From Kribbella sp. ALI-6-A (GTDB lineage Bacteria; Actinomycetota; Actinomycetes; Propionibacteriales; Kribbellaceae), in NCBI RefSeq assembly GCF_001984195.1, contig NZ_MTQN01000010.1, positions 930,001-994,000 on the forward strand: DNA of 64,000 nucleotides. Reading direction: 5' to 3'. Made by a program: the position numbers and the translations under genes. The notes under the pieces are model-generated. The model did no database searches. It was given only the letters and a program-made list of their open reading frames with translations, and was not told the DNA's origin. Each line of letters begins with the position of its first letter. Position 1 is the first letter of the stretch. Of this stretch, positions 17,639 to 25,578 are shown one piece after another.

Positions 17639-18853
17639 TCATCCCGTCCGCTGGGTCCGGCGTACGTCGGAGTCCTTGACGAACACCAGGCCGTCGAGGC
17701 TGCTCAGGTGCGCGGGGTCGAGCGGGCCGTAGCCGTACCAGGGGGACACGCGAGGCGTCACGTCACCGATGACGGCGGCCAGGCGGCGCGGCTCGACGAC
17801 GTACTGGTCCTGCGGTACGGCGTACAGGATTCCTTCGAGGGTGTCCGCGGGCGGGGCGTCGACGCCATGGTGGGCGATGGTGCCGAGCGCGGTGGCGAGG
17901 AACGCGTAGTCCTGGCCGAGGCGGGTGCTGACGATCGCGCCGGCGCTCCACCACTGCGCCGGTACGCCGCCCATGCGGATGGTGCTCTTGTCCCGCTGCA
18001 GATGGGAGTTGTGGGCGGCCGCCAGCGTGGGTCCGCGCTCGGCGAGAGCGAGCAGGTTGGCGGCCATCATCGAGTCGCGGACCGCGAGCAGCCAGGCCAT
18101 GCGGCTGGGGGAGGTGTCGGCCATCCAGTGGTGGTAGCGCAACAGGCCGGTGGTGGTCCGCGCGTACAGGCGTGCTTGGTTCCACTCGTCTTCGGTGGAT
18201 GTCGCTCGGAGTTGCGGTTCCTGCGCCTCGAGCAGCGCCACGAGGTCGTCGGCGATCAGGCGGAGTTCCTTGGCATCGGGGGTGCGGCCGATCGACTGCG
18301 AGGGATCCATCATTGCGGCGGGGTTGGTCCAGCGGTCGTCGGCGCCGAGGAGGTGATCGAGCGTCTCGCCGCTGCAGGGGAGTAGGTCGGTGTTGATGCC
18401 GGCGCTGAGGTAGGTGTGCAGTGTGGTGATCGCCTCGCGCGGGCTGGCGGCGTGGGTGATCTCCAGTGGTCCGTCGAAGCCGGCGAACCGTACTTGCTCG
18501 TGCGCGGGTCGGCCGTCGTTGTAGGCCCGCATCCATTGCACCAGCTCGCGGTTGCCCGCAAGCGCACCCCACTCGTGGCTGAACCCGCGCTGCATCACGT
18601 CGTCCAGCGAACCCATGCCGGAGGCAACGTAGTCGTTCACGGTCCGGCCCATCAGGCAGTCGCTCTCGATGGCGATCGTTCGGTAGCCGTGCTGCTCGAC
18701 GAAGTCTTGGAAGAGGTTGTTGCGCAGGTCGAGCAGGGTGGTCTCGCCGTGGGTGGGTTCGCCGAGGGTGAGCAGGCGGGGGGTGGTGGGGAGGAGGCCG
18801 AGGATGGTGGCGGAGTTGACGACCTGGGCGAGTTCTTCGATGGGGGAGGTCAT
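17639..18853 (-). CDS. Erythromycin esterase family protein
   Basis: A 404-residue protein of the Ere/SucB superfamily. Hallmark segments are present in order: LGEPTHGE (residues 30-37, catalytic His region), IAIESDC (about 60-66) and GFSHEWGALAGNRELVQWMR. Clinical EreA/EreB open the lactone of 14-membered macrolides, but many soil relatives have unknown substrates, so resistance is not shown. The gene begins right at a palindromic operator (18857-18874) and faces a long gene-free region. Confidence 0.88.
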   Translation of the reverse strand: MTSPIEELAQVVNSATILGLLPTTPRLLTLGEPTHGETTLLDLRNNLFQDFVEQHGYRTIAIESDCLMGRTVNDYVASGMGSLDDVMQRGFSHEWGALAGNRELVQWMRAYNDGRPAHEQVRFAGFDGPLEITHAASPREAITTLHTYLSAGINTDLLPCSGETLDHLLGADDRWTNPAAMMDPSQSIGRTPDAKELRLIADDLVALLEAQEPQLRATSTEDEWNQARLYARTTTGLLRYHHWMADTSPSRMAWLLAVRDSMMAANLLALAERGPTLAAAHNSHLQRDKSTIRMGGVPAQWWSAGAIVSTRLGQDYAFLATALGTIAHHGVDAPPADTLEGILYAVPQDQYVVEPRRLAAVIGDVTPRVSPWYGYGPLDPAHLSSLDGLVFVKDSDVRRTQRTG

Positions 18854-18856
18854 GTC

Positions 18857-18874
18857 TTCAACGGTATCGTTGAA
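18857..18874. promoter_or_regulatory. Palindromic operator candidate at the esterase start
   Basis: TTCAACG and CGTTGAA flank GTAT in a perfect 7-4-7 palindrome, four bases upstream of the esterase ATG. A smaller CCAC/GTGG repeat adjoins it (18875-18885). The TTCAA/TTGAA arms resemble MarR-type operators, but no regulator gene is beside it. Confidence 0.55.
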
Positions 18875-19234
18875 CCACTTCGTGGAAACTTTTGTTCAGG
18901 TCTGCGCTTGCTGTGCTCCAGAGTTCAAACCGAGTCGAGAATTGCCAGGCGATTTCACGATGCTCGCCCGCCGTTGACCTCGACGAGGCGCAGACCAGCG
19001 ACGACCCTTCGACGCTCTCGAGTCGGAAGGCTCCGCCGGTTGTCGCCGTAAGCAGCCCCTCGGAGTCCGGCCGGGCAGCGCGCTTCTCGGCGCGCCAGCG
19101 AGGCTCGGTGGTTACCGGATTGCCTCGCTTGAGCCCACCCGGCTCCGGTCCGTCCGAGAGCGCCGTCACCACGTCGGCCCGTACGGCGATCAGTGCGACG
19201 CGAGGCCCGAGACGCTCGACGGCCCTCGCAGCAG

Positions 19235-19275
19235 GCACCGTAGTGAGCGGTAGCGAGCGGAGGAGCCCGCGCTGG
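19235..19275 (+). repeat. Direct repeat, copy 1
   Basis: This ~40-base stretch shares GCACCGT, then GAGCGGTAGCGAGCGGAG, then GCCCGCG with the copy at 19360-19400. The two differ at a few positions. No function is evident. Confidence 0.6.
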
Positions 19276-19359
19276 GCCGCCGCCTCCACCAGCCGCGGCC
19301 CGCTGTCGCAGGAAGCGGGCGGCAGCACGCGCACTCGTGAGAGGGGTGGGTGGGAGCCG

Positions 19360-19400
19360 GCACCGTGCGAGCGGTAGCGAGCGGAGGCGCCCGCGTGGGG
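19360..19400 (+). repeat. Direct repeat, copy 2
   Basis: Second copy of the repeat at 19235-19275, about 125 bases downstream in the same orientation. The core GAGCGGTAGCGAGCGGAG is identical. Confidence 0.6.
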
Positions 19401-19432
19401 TTCTTCCGCACCTTCACCCCCTACTCTCTGGA

Positions 19433-19455
19433 TTGAACCATTTGAGGTGGTTGAA
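19433..19455. promoter_or_regulatory. Inverted repeat before the DUF2231 gene
   Basis: TTGAACCA and TGGTTGAA flank seven bases, giving 7 of 8 matching pairs. Read on the other strand it contains GTTCAACCAC, almost the GTTGAACCAC found beside the esterase operator, so the two divergent genes may answer to one regulator. Confidence 0.45.
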
Positions 19456-19500
19456 CGTGCAGTTAGTGTCAGAGCACCTCGGCCGACCACTGGAGGCGTC

Positions 19501-19995
19501 ATGTTCGAGCGCTTCGGAGATCTTCCTCTGCACGTACTGGTGATTCACGCCGCGGTGGTGTTGCTGCCCGTGGCGGCGTTGCTGGCGATCGCGTTCGCGG
19601 TGGTGCCGCGGTGGCGGTGGCTGTTGCGGTGGCCGGCGCTGCTGCTCGGGCTCGCCGCGCTGGTGATCGCGTACGTCGCCAAGGAGAGTGGCGAGGCATT
19701 CCTGGCGGCGATCCCGGAGCTGGAGCCGGCGGTGAAGTTGCACCAGGAGCGCGGCGACCTGCTGTTCTGGTATGTGCTCGTGTTCACCGTGCTGGTGGTT
19801 GCGGCGTTCCTGCTGCTGGCCGGTCCGTCGGCGCTCGCCAGCGGGAAGGGTGCGAAGGCAACCAAGAGCCGCCCGCTGGAGCTGGTGATCAGCGCGGCGA
19901 TCGTCGTGGTGGGTGTGCTGGTGATCTTCCAGACCATCCGCACCGGCGACGCCGGCGCGAAGGCGGTCTGGGACGGGCAACTGCCGCCGAAGTAG
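19501..19995 (+). CDS. DUF2231 family membrane protein
   Basis: A 164-residue protein with four predicted membrane helices. It begins MFERFGDLPLHVLVIHAAVV, the PLHxLxIH pattern that marks DUF2231, where the histidines may hold heme or a metal. The ATG at 19501 follows GGAGG; an earlier in-frame ATG lies inside the inverted repeat and is unlikely. The second loop has the usual acidic AIPELEPAVKLHQERGD segment. Function is unknown. It converges on rsgA. Confidence 0.85.
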   Translation: MFERFGDLPLHVLVIHAAVVLLPVAALLAIAFAVVPRWRWLLRWPALLLGLAALVIAYVAKESGEAFLAAIPELEPAVKLHQERGDLLFWYVLVFTVLVVAAFLLLAGPSALASGKGAKATKSRPLELVISAAIVVVGVLVIFQTIRTGDAGAKAVWDGQLPPK

Positions 19996-20041
19996 GAGCT
20001 GTTGGTCGGCGTTCGACAGTAAAGGGGCGGGTGTCTCCTCG

Positions 20042-21031
20042 TCAGGCGGGGTCGGCGCGGCCTTCGCGGCTGGCCAGCAGACGCCGGAACGACGCGACGC
20101 GTTCGACATCGACGCGGCCCTCGGTGACGGCCTCGTCCAGGGCGCAGTTCGGGTCGGACTCCGAGTGGCCGCAGCCGCGCGCACAGTCGACGGTCTCGGC
20201 GGCCAGGTCGGGGAAGGCGTTGATCAGCTGGTCGGGCTGGACGTGCGCCAGACCGAAGGAGCGGATGCCGGGAGTGTCCACGATCCAGCCGCCACCGGGC
20301 AGCCGGAGCAGCAACGCGCTCGTCGATGTGTGACGGCCCCGCCCGGTGTTGTCGTTGACGACGCCGATGGCCCGGTTGGTCCCGGGGACGAGCGCGTTGA
20401 CCAGCGTCGATTTGCCGACGCCGGAGTGCCCGACCATCACGCTGGTCCGGTCGCGCAACTGCTCGAACAGCGCGCTCAGATCGCCGTCCCGCTGGGTCGC
20501 CACCGACTCCACCCCGAGCGGCCGGTACGTCGACAGCAGCGGTCCCGGGTCGGCCAGATCGGTTTTGGTCAGGCAGAGCAGCGGCCGCATCCCCGCGTCG
20601 TACGCCGCGACGAGGAAGCGGTCGATCAGCCTGGTCCGGGGCTCGGGGTTCGCGACCGAGACGACGATGACCAGCTGGTCCGCGTTCGCCACCAAGGGAC
20701 GCTCGACCGGATCGTCGTCGTCGGCCGAGCGGCGCAGCAACGTCGTCCGGGGCAGCACTTCGACGATCCGGGCCAGCGTGCCCTCGGCGCCACTGGCGTC
20801 GCCGTCCAGCTTGACCCGGTCGCCGACAATGACTCCCTTGCGGCCGAGCTGGCGGGCCTTCATCGCGGTGACGACCCGGTCGCCCTCGCCGACCCAGGTG
20901 GTGTAGCGGCCGCGGTCACGGGTGATGACGAACGCGGTCACCGCCTCGTCGTACGTCGGGCGGTCCTTGGTCCGCGGCCGGGTCCGGCGCTTGGGCCGGT
21001 CGTACTTGGCCTCCTCGTCGTACCGCGACAT
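20042..21031 (-). CDS. rsgA: Ribosome small-subunit-dependent GTPase A
   Basis: RsgA checks the decoding centre of the 30S subunit late in assembly and leaves after GTP hydrolysis. The 329-residue protein shows an N-terminal OB domain, then the circularly permuted GTPase: G4 TKTDLA comes before G1 GHSGVGKST and G3 DTPG. A C-terminal zinc site reads CARGCGHSESDPNC. The ATG at 21031 shares one base with the aroA stop (TGATG), so the two genes are coupled. The aroA-rsgA pairing is also known in mycobacteria. Confidence 0.95.
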   Translation of the reverse strand: MSRYDEEAKYDRPKRRTRPRTKDRPTYDEAVTAFVITRDRGRYTTWVGEGDRVVTAMKARQLGRKGVIVGDRVKLDGDASGAEGTLARIVEVLPRTTLLRRSADDDDPVERPLVANADQLVIVVSVANPEPRTRLIDRFLVAAYDAGMRPLLCLTKTDLADPGPLLSTYRPLGVESVATQRDGDLSALFEQLRDRTSVMVGHSGVGKSTLVNALVPGTNRAIGVVNDNTGRGRHTSTSALLLRLPGGGWIVDTPGIRSFGLAHVQPDQLINAFPDLAAETVDCARGCGHSESDPNCALDEAVTEGRVDVERVASFRRLLASREGRADPA

Positions 21032-22302
21032 CAGCCGACCAAGGTGGACCACAGCTCGGGGAACTCCGGCAGGGTCTTCGCCGTCGTCGCGATGTTCTCG
21101 ATCTCGATGCCGTCGACGGCCAGCCCGAGCACGGCGGCGGCGTGCGCCATCCGGTGATCGTGGTAGGTGCCGAACACGCCGCCGTGCAAGGGCTTCGGCC
21201 GGAACTCCAGCCCGTCGGCGGTCTGCGAGACGTCGCCCCCGAGCGCGTTGAACTCGGTCTCCAGCGCGGCCAGCCGGTCGGTCTCGTGGTTGCGCAGATG
21301 CGCGATGCCACGGAAGTACGACGGCCCGTCAGCCAGTACGGCGATCGCCGCCAGCACCGGCGACAGCTCTCCGACCTCGCTCAGGTCCAGGTCGACGGCG
21401 GAGATCCGGCCGGTCCCGCGCACGGTCAGCTCGCCGTCGGCCAGCGAGACCTCGGCCCCGAAGCGCGTCAGCAACTCCGGCAGTTGCCCGCCCGGCTGGG
21501 TCGTTGCCGTCGGCCACCCGGTGACGGTGACCGAGCCGCCGGTGACGACGGCCGCCGCCAGGAAGGGGGCGGCGTTCGACAGGTCGGGCTCGATCGCGGT
21601 GTCGAGCGCGCGAATCGGGCCGGGGGCAACGATCCAGCGGTTCGGCTCGCTGTCGTCGACCTGGACGCCGCGCTCACGCAGCATCGCGACCGACATGTCG
21701 AGGTGCGGCTGGGAGGGCACCGGCTTGCCGTCGTGGCGCAGATCGACACCCTCGTCGTACCGGGCGCCGGCCAGCAGCAGCGCGGAGACGAACTGGCTCG
21801 AACCGGACGCGTCGAGCGTGACCTCGCCGCCGCGGACCGCGCCGGACCCGTTCACGGCGTACGGCATCCGGCCGGTGCCGTGGTCGTCGATCTCGACGCC
21901 GAGCGTGCGCAGCGCGCCGAGGATGACGTTCATCGGGCGCTCACGCGCGTACGGGTCGCCGTCGAAGGAGACGACGCCGTCGGCCAGCGCGGCGACCGGT
22001 GGGACGAAGCGCATCACCGTGCCGGCCAGGCCGCAGTCGACGTCGGCCGGGCCCTTCAGCGAGCCGGGGGTGACGGTGACCAGGCCGTTGTGCTCGGTGA
22101 TGCCGACACCGAGCGAGACCAGGGCGGCCCGCATCAGCGCCGTGTCGCGGGCGGCGAGCAGGCCGGAGAGGGTGGAGGGCCCGTCCGCGAGCGCGGCGAG
22201 GATCAGCGCACGATTGCTGATCGACTTCGATCCCGGCACGGTGACCCGGCCGTGAACAGCCCCGGCCGGACGCGGTGCCGGCCAGCCCTCTGTCGTCCCC
22301 AT
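21031..22302 (-). CDS. aroA: 3-phosphoshikimate 1-carboxyvinyltransferase (EPSP synthase)
   Basis: Sixth step of the shikimate pathway: joins phosphoenolpyruvate to shikimate 3-phosphate. The 423-residue length is normal. Signature elements are [10 protein letters not shown] (residues 24-33), GLAGTVMRF (the PEP-binding GNAGT variant), [12 protein letters not shown] (the RxKExDR site) and [13 protein letters not shown] near the C-terminus. AAGGAG precedes the ATG. It heads an aroA-rsgA operon. Confidence 0.96.
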   Translation of the reverse strand: MGTTEGWPAPRPAGAVHGRVTVPGSKSISNRALILAALADGPSTLSGLLAARDTALMRAALVSLGVGITEHNGLVTVTPGSLKGPADVDCGLAGTVMRFVPPVAALADGVVSFDGDPYARERPMNVILGALRTLGVEIDDHGTGRMPYAVNGSGAVRGGEVTLDASGSSQFVSALLLAGARYDEGVDLRHDGKPVPSQPHLDMSVAMLRERGVQVDDSEPNRWIVAPGPIRALDTAIEPDLSNAAPFLAAAVVTGGSVTVTGWPTATTQPGGQLPELLTRFGAEVSLADGELTVRGTGRISAVDLDLSEVGELSPVLAAIAVLADGPSYFRGIAHLRNHETDRLAALETEFNALGGDVSQTADGLEFRPKPLHGGVFGTYHDHRMAHAAAVLGLAVDGIEIENIATTAKTLPEFPELWSTLVG

Positions 22303-22395
22303 TGCACTCCTTCAGCTCGTTCGATGTCGCCCACGAGCCTAGGGCATGTCCGCCGGACGGTGCGGCGCTCTGTCCACAGGCCACCGCGCGCAACG

Positions 22396-22432
22396 CAGAA
22401 CCGGCACCCGGAGGATCCGGGTGCCGGTTCTG
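22396..22432 (-). terminator. Strong hairpin terminator after the DoxX gene
   Basis: A perfect 17-bp stem (22396-22412 with 22416-22432) and a three-base loop lies seven bases past the DoxX stop on the minus strand. There is no U-tract, as is common for actinomycete terminators. Confidence 0.75.
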
Positions 22433-22438
22433 AACGAC

Positions 22439-23029
22439 TCAGCCGAAGGGGAGCTCGGCCTTCGCGGTGCGGGCGACGAGCTTGGCCTCGCGGCGGGCCG
22501 ATTTGGCCAGCTGCTTGGTCTCGCGCTTGGCGAGCTTCGCGCCGCGCTTGGTCTCCCGCTTGGCGGCCTTCGCGCCGTGCGACGCGCGCCAGACCAGGCC
22601 CGGCTGCCCCTCGGTGTCGACCGCGGCGAGCAGCAGGCCGCCGAGCAGACCGAGGTTCTTCATGAACTGGACCCGCTGGACCTGCTTGGCCTGCTTGTCG
22701 GTCTCCTGCCAGAACGGGTGACCCGCCACCGTGGTCGGCACCAGCGACGCGGCCAGTACGGCGGCCCCGAGGCGACGGCCCTTGCCGGTGGCCAGCGCGA
22801 GACCGCCGATCACCTGGGCGGCGCCGTTCAGGCGGATCAAGTTCACCGTCGTGTCAGGGATTCGGTCGCCGACCTGTGCCGGTGCGACCCGCTTCGCCAA
22901 CGGCACCAGGCGGTCGGTGACCGGCTGCGCCTTCGGTACCAGCGGCTCCGGGTTGCGCACCTGGTTGGCGCCTTGCACCACGAAGAGAACGGACAGCAAC
23001 GGCCTGGCCAGTGCGCGCACGACAGTCAT
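22439..23029 (-). CDS. DoxX family membrane protein
   Basis: A 196-residue protein with three to four membrane helices. The N-terminal ARPLLSVLFVVQGANQVRNP and the segment RLNGAAQVIGGLALATGKGRRLGAAVL are typical of DoxX. The last 45 residues form a basic tail with repeated KRETK blocks. Some actinobacterial DoxX-like proteins join membrane redox complexes in thiol stress, which fits the FrnE-type neighbour, but nothing here proves it. A strong terminator follows. Confidence 0.88.
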   Translation of the reverse strand: MTVVRALARPLLSVLFVVQGANQVRNPEPLVPKAQPVTDRLVPLAKRVAPAQVGDRIPDTTVNLIRLNGAAQVIGGLALATGKGRRLGAAVLAASLVPTTVAGHPFWQETDKQAKQVQRVQFMKNLGLLGGLLLAAVDTEGQPGLVWRASHGAKAAKRETKRGAKLAKRETKQLAKSARREAKLVARTAKAELPFG

Positions 23030-23106
23030 GGCTCCTTCTTACATCGTCCGGCAAAGCGATCTGGGCATCAGGTACCCGCGAGTCTCCAGGTCAACCCCGT
23101 CCGGAC

Positions 23107-23832
23107 TCAGATCGGGCAGCCGTCCGGACCGCAGGCTGCGGCGTCGGTGCCGTCGGCGGAGCCGATCAGCGTGACGGGCGCACGGTCGGCGGCCGCGCGG
23201 CGGATCGCCTCCTGGAACACCTCGGCGGGCTGGGCGCCGCTGACGCCGTACTTGTTGTCGATGACGAAGAACGGGACGCCGTTCGCGCCGTACGCGAGGG
23301 CCTGCGCCTGGTCGGCGGCGACTTCTTCCGCGTACGCCGTACCGGCGAGCACGGCCTGGACCTGCTCGGCCGGGAGGCCGACCTCGATGGCGAGCTCGGT
23401 CAGCGTGGCGTGGTCGCCGACCGGGAGGCCGTCGGTGAAGTAGGCCTTGAGCAGGCGTTCCTTGAGGCGTTCCTGGGTGTCGGCGGGGACTTCGCGCTGC
23501 TCGCCCAGGTCGCGGGCGAGGTGGAGCAGGCGGTGGGCGTCGACGGTGTTGGCCGACTTGGCGACGTCGAAGTTGAACTCGAGCCCCTCCTCGGCGGCGA
23601 TGCCGGTGACGTGCTCGTTGGCCTGCAGGCCGAAGGCACGGTCGCGGCCGAACTTCTCGCCGAGGCGGGTGGCGAGGTCGCGGTCGTCGTCGTTCGTCGC
23701 GCTGGGGTCGAGCTGGAAGCTGTGGTAGACCACCTCGGCCCGCTCGCCGGTGGCCGCCAGAGCGCCCTCGAGACGGCGCTTGCCGATGTAGCACCAGGGA
23801 CAGACGACGTCGGACCAGACATCAATACGCAT
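23107..23832 (-). CDS. DsbA-family (FrnE-like) thiol oxidoreductase
   Basis: A 241-residue thioredoxin-fold protein of the FrnE group: MRIDVWSDVVCPWCYIGKRR with the CPWC redox motif at residues 11-14, a helical insert, and a cis-Pro region NGVPFFVIDNKYGVSGAQ near residue 190. It has no signal peptide, so it acts in the cytosol. The C-terminus has a second cysteine pair (ACGPDGCPI). The ATG at 23832 begins directly with the first strand; 18 residues upstream in frame do not fit the fold. It probably reduces or isomerises disulfides; substrates are unknown. Confidence 0.9.
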   Translation of the reverse strand: MRIDVWSDVVCPWCYIGKRRLEGALAATGERAEVVYHSFQLDPSATNDDDRDLATRLGEKFGRDRAFGLQANEHVTGIAAEEGLEFNFDVAKSANTVDAHRLLHLARDLGEQREVPADTQERLKERLLKAYFTDGLPVGDHATLTELAIEVGLPAEQVQAVLAGTAYAEEVAADQAQALAYGANGVPFFVIDNKYGVSGAQPAEVFQEAIRRAAADRAPVTLIGSADGTDAAACGPDGCPI

Positions 23833-23884
23833 GACAACGTGCAACCGCCGGCCCTCACCCACGTATTCCCGCTGCCCAACGACC

Positions 23885-23920
23885 ACCGCCGGGGCGGCCC
23901 TCGTGGGCCGTCCCGGCGGT
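23885..23920 (-). terminator. Hairpin terminator of the hydrolase pair
   Basis: A 16-bp stem with one G-U pair (23885-23900 with 23905-23920) and a TCGT loop lies 11 bases past the stop of the minus-strand hydrolase gene. Confidence 0.7.
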
Positions 23921-23931
23921 TGGGTGGTGGT

Positions 23932-24735
23932 TCAGCGGGCCGCGCGTTCGATCACCTGGGTGACCTTCTCCGGGTGGGAGACCGCGATCAGGTGCGGGCC
24001 GTCGAGTTCCACGGTGGTGGCGTGGGCTCGCTGGGCCATGTAGCGCTCGGCGGCCGGGGGGATGGCGTGGTCGCCGGTGGCGACGACGGCGTACTTCGGC
24101 AGGCCGGCCGGAGCCGTCTTGGCGATCGGTTCGCCGAAGACCGCTGCGGCGACCGGGCGCTGGGACGCACCGAGGACGGCGGCCTCGGAGCGCGGCAGGC
24201 CCAGGGCGAACACCTGGCGGAAGGACTCCGGCTTCATCACCAGGTCGGCACCGCCGGGGTAGGTGATGGTGTTCGTGGTGTCCGGTCCGATCTGGCTGCC
24301 GGGGTACTTGCTGTTCAGTCCGCCCAGGGTCTCCCCGGCCTGCGGGATGAAGGCGGCGACGTAAACCAGCGACTTGACCCCGGCCGTCCCGGCGAGCTGG
24401 CTGACCAGCGCGCCGCCGTACGAGTGACCGACGAGCACCTTCGGGCCCGGGATCCCGGACAGTACGCCGGACAGGTACGCCGTGTCGCCCGCGATGCTGC
24501 GCAGCGGGACCGCCGGTACGACGACCTTGTAGCCGTCGCGCTGGAGGCGCTGGGTGACGCCGTTCCAGCTGGAGCCGTCGGCGAAGGCTCCGTGCAGCAG
24601 GACGACGGTGGGCTTCGGGGAGTTGTGGTGGGCAACCTCGGACGGCTCGGCGGCGGCGGTGGTGACACCGGCGGTCAGCAGGGCGGCGGAGGCGACTCCG
24701 GCGACGGTGGTGAGGAAGCGGCGACGGGTGGTCAT
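23932..24735 (-). CDS. Exported alpha/beta hydrolase
   Basis: A 267-residue alpha/beta hydrolase with a Tat-type signal (TTRRRFLTTVAGVASAALL). The oxyanion strand reads VVLLHGAFADGSSWNG, the nucleophile elbow is GHSYGG and the late His is in DGPHLIAVSHPE. It belongs to the EstA-like/salicylate-esterase-like group. The next gene upstream encodes a cytoplasmic paralogue, and their ends overlap by ATGA. The pair may act on the same small ester outside and inside the cell; that is inference. Confidence 0.88.
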   Translation of the reverse strand: MTTRRRFLTTVAGVASAALLTAGVTTAAAEPSEVAHHNSPKPTVVLLHGAFADGSSWNGVTQRLQRDGYKVVVPAVPLRSIAGDTAYLSGVLSGIPGPKVLVGHSYGGALVSQLAGTAGVKSLVYVAAFIPQAGETLGGLNSKYPGSQIGPDTTNTITYPGGADLVMKPESFRQVFALGLPRSEAAVLGASQRPVAAAVFGEPIAKTAPAGLPKYAVVATGDHAIPPAAERYMAQRAHATTVELDGPHLIAVSHPEKVTQVIERAAR

Positions 24736-25442
24736 CGGGCCGCACCTGCCTCGACCGCGCTCGCGACGAACTCGGCGACGGCCAGCGGCTGCGAGACCGC
24801 GACCGCGTGCGAGGCGTCCACCTCGGTGGTCTTCGAGCCGGCGCGCTCGGCCATCGCGCGCTGCGCCTCGACCGGGATCGCGTTGTCGGCGGTCGCGACC
24901 AGGTAGTAGCTCGGCAGCCGCTTCCAGCTGGCCGCACCGGACTTCTCCTCGAACGCGGCGGCCGCGATCGGCCGCTGCGAGCGGGCCATCACCCGGCTCT
25001 GCCCGGCCGGGACGTCGGCGGCGAAGATCTCCGGGAACTTGTCCTCGACGATGCTCAGGTAGGTGTCGTCACCGAACTGGTGCGGCGCCAGCGACGTACC
25101 GAGCTCGTTGGCCGGGAAGCGGCCGAGCAGCTCCAGGAGGCCCTCGCCCTCGTCCAGCGCGAACGCGGTCACGTAGACCAGCGCGGTCACGTTGTCGGCG
25201 TCGTTCGCGGCCGAGGTGATCACCGCACCGCCGTAGGAGTGGCCGACCAGCACGACCGGGCCGTCGATCTCCCGGGCCAGCGCCGCCACCTTGCGGCCGT
25301 CGGCGGCCGCTCCGGTCAGGTCGTTCGGTACGGCGATCGCGGTGATGCCGCGGTTCTCCAGCTCGGCGATCACGCCGGCCCAGCTGCCGCCGTCGGCGAA
25401 CGCTCCGTGCACCAGCAGGGCGGTGGGCTTCTTCTCGCTCAT
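24732..25442 (-). CDS. Cytoplasmic alpha/beta hydrolase
   Basis: About 236 residues, no signal peptide. It carries LLVHGAFADGGSWAGV, the nucleophile GHSYGG and a late DASHAVAVSQP histidine, matching the exported paralogue that follows. I chose ATG at 25442 because GAGG is eight bases before it; ATG at 25448 is too close to that site. First gene of a two-gene unit downstream of the LuxR-type ATPase regulator, which might control it. Confidence 0.87.
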   Translation of the reverse strand: MSEKKPTALLVHGAFADGGSWAGVIAELENRGITAIAVPNDLTGAAADGRKVAALAREIDGPVVLVGHSYGGAVITSAANDADNVTALVYVTAFALDEGEGLLELLGRFPANELGTSLAPHQFGDDTYLSIVEDKFPEIFAADVPAGQSRVMARSQRPIAAAAFEEKSGAASWKRLPSYYLVATADNAIPVEAQRAMAERAGSKTTEVDASHAVAVSQPLAVAEFVASAVEAGAAR

Positions 25443-25545
25443 TGTCATGTCCTCGATCTCGTTCGCGGTTTCCCTTGTGCCCCTAGACAACCGCGAACCG
25501 GCGCTTCGCCGTATCGACCGAAAACGGGAACTTGGCGCCCCGGCG

Positions 25546-25567
25546 ACCGGGCTCAGCAGAGCCCGGT
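25546..25567 (-). terminator. Hairpin after the LuxR-ATPase gene
   Basis: A perfect 9-bp stem (25546-25554 with 25559-25567) and an AGCA loop lies 12 bases beyond the stop of the minus-strand regulator gene. Confidence 0.6.
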
Positions 25568-25578
25568 GCACCCAAAAC

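Larger units (their letters stand above)
18886..19432. other. Gene-free divergent intergenic region
   Basis: I see no credible gene here. Open frames on both strands are rich in Ser, Arg and Pro and lack ribosome sites or family motifs. The region does hold two copies of a ~40-base direct repeat (19235-19275 and 19360-19400) and is flanked on both sides by TTGAACCA motifs. Confidence 0.6.

Noticed and set aside
16823..18385. A 520-codon plus-strand frame opposite hisN and the esterase gene
   Set aside because: Shadow of two well-supported minus-strand genes; no motif or ribosome site.
18858..19502. Open frames on both strands of the esterase/DUF2231 intergenic region
   Set aside because: No ribosome site, low-complexity composition and internal repeats; I treat the region as non-coding.
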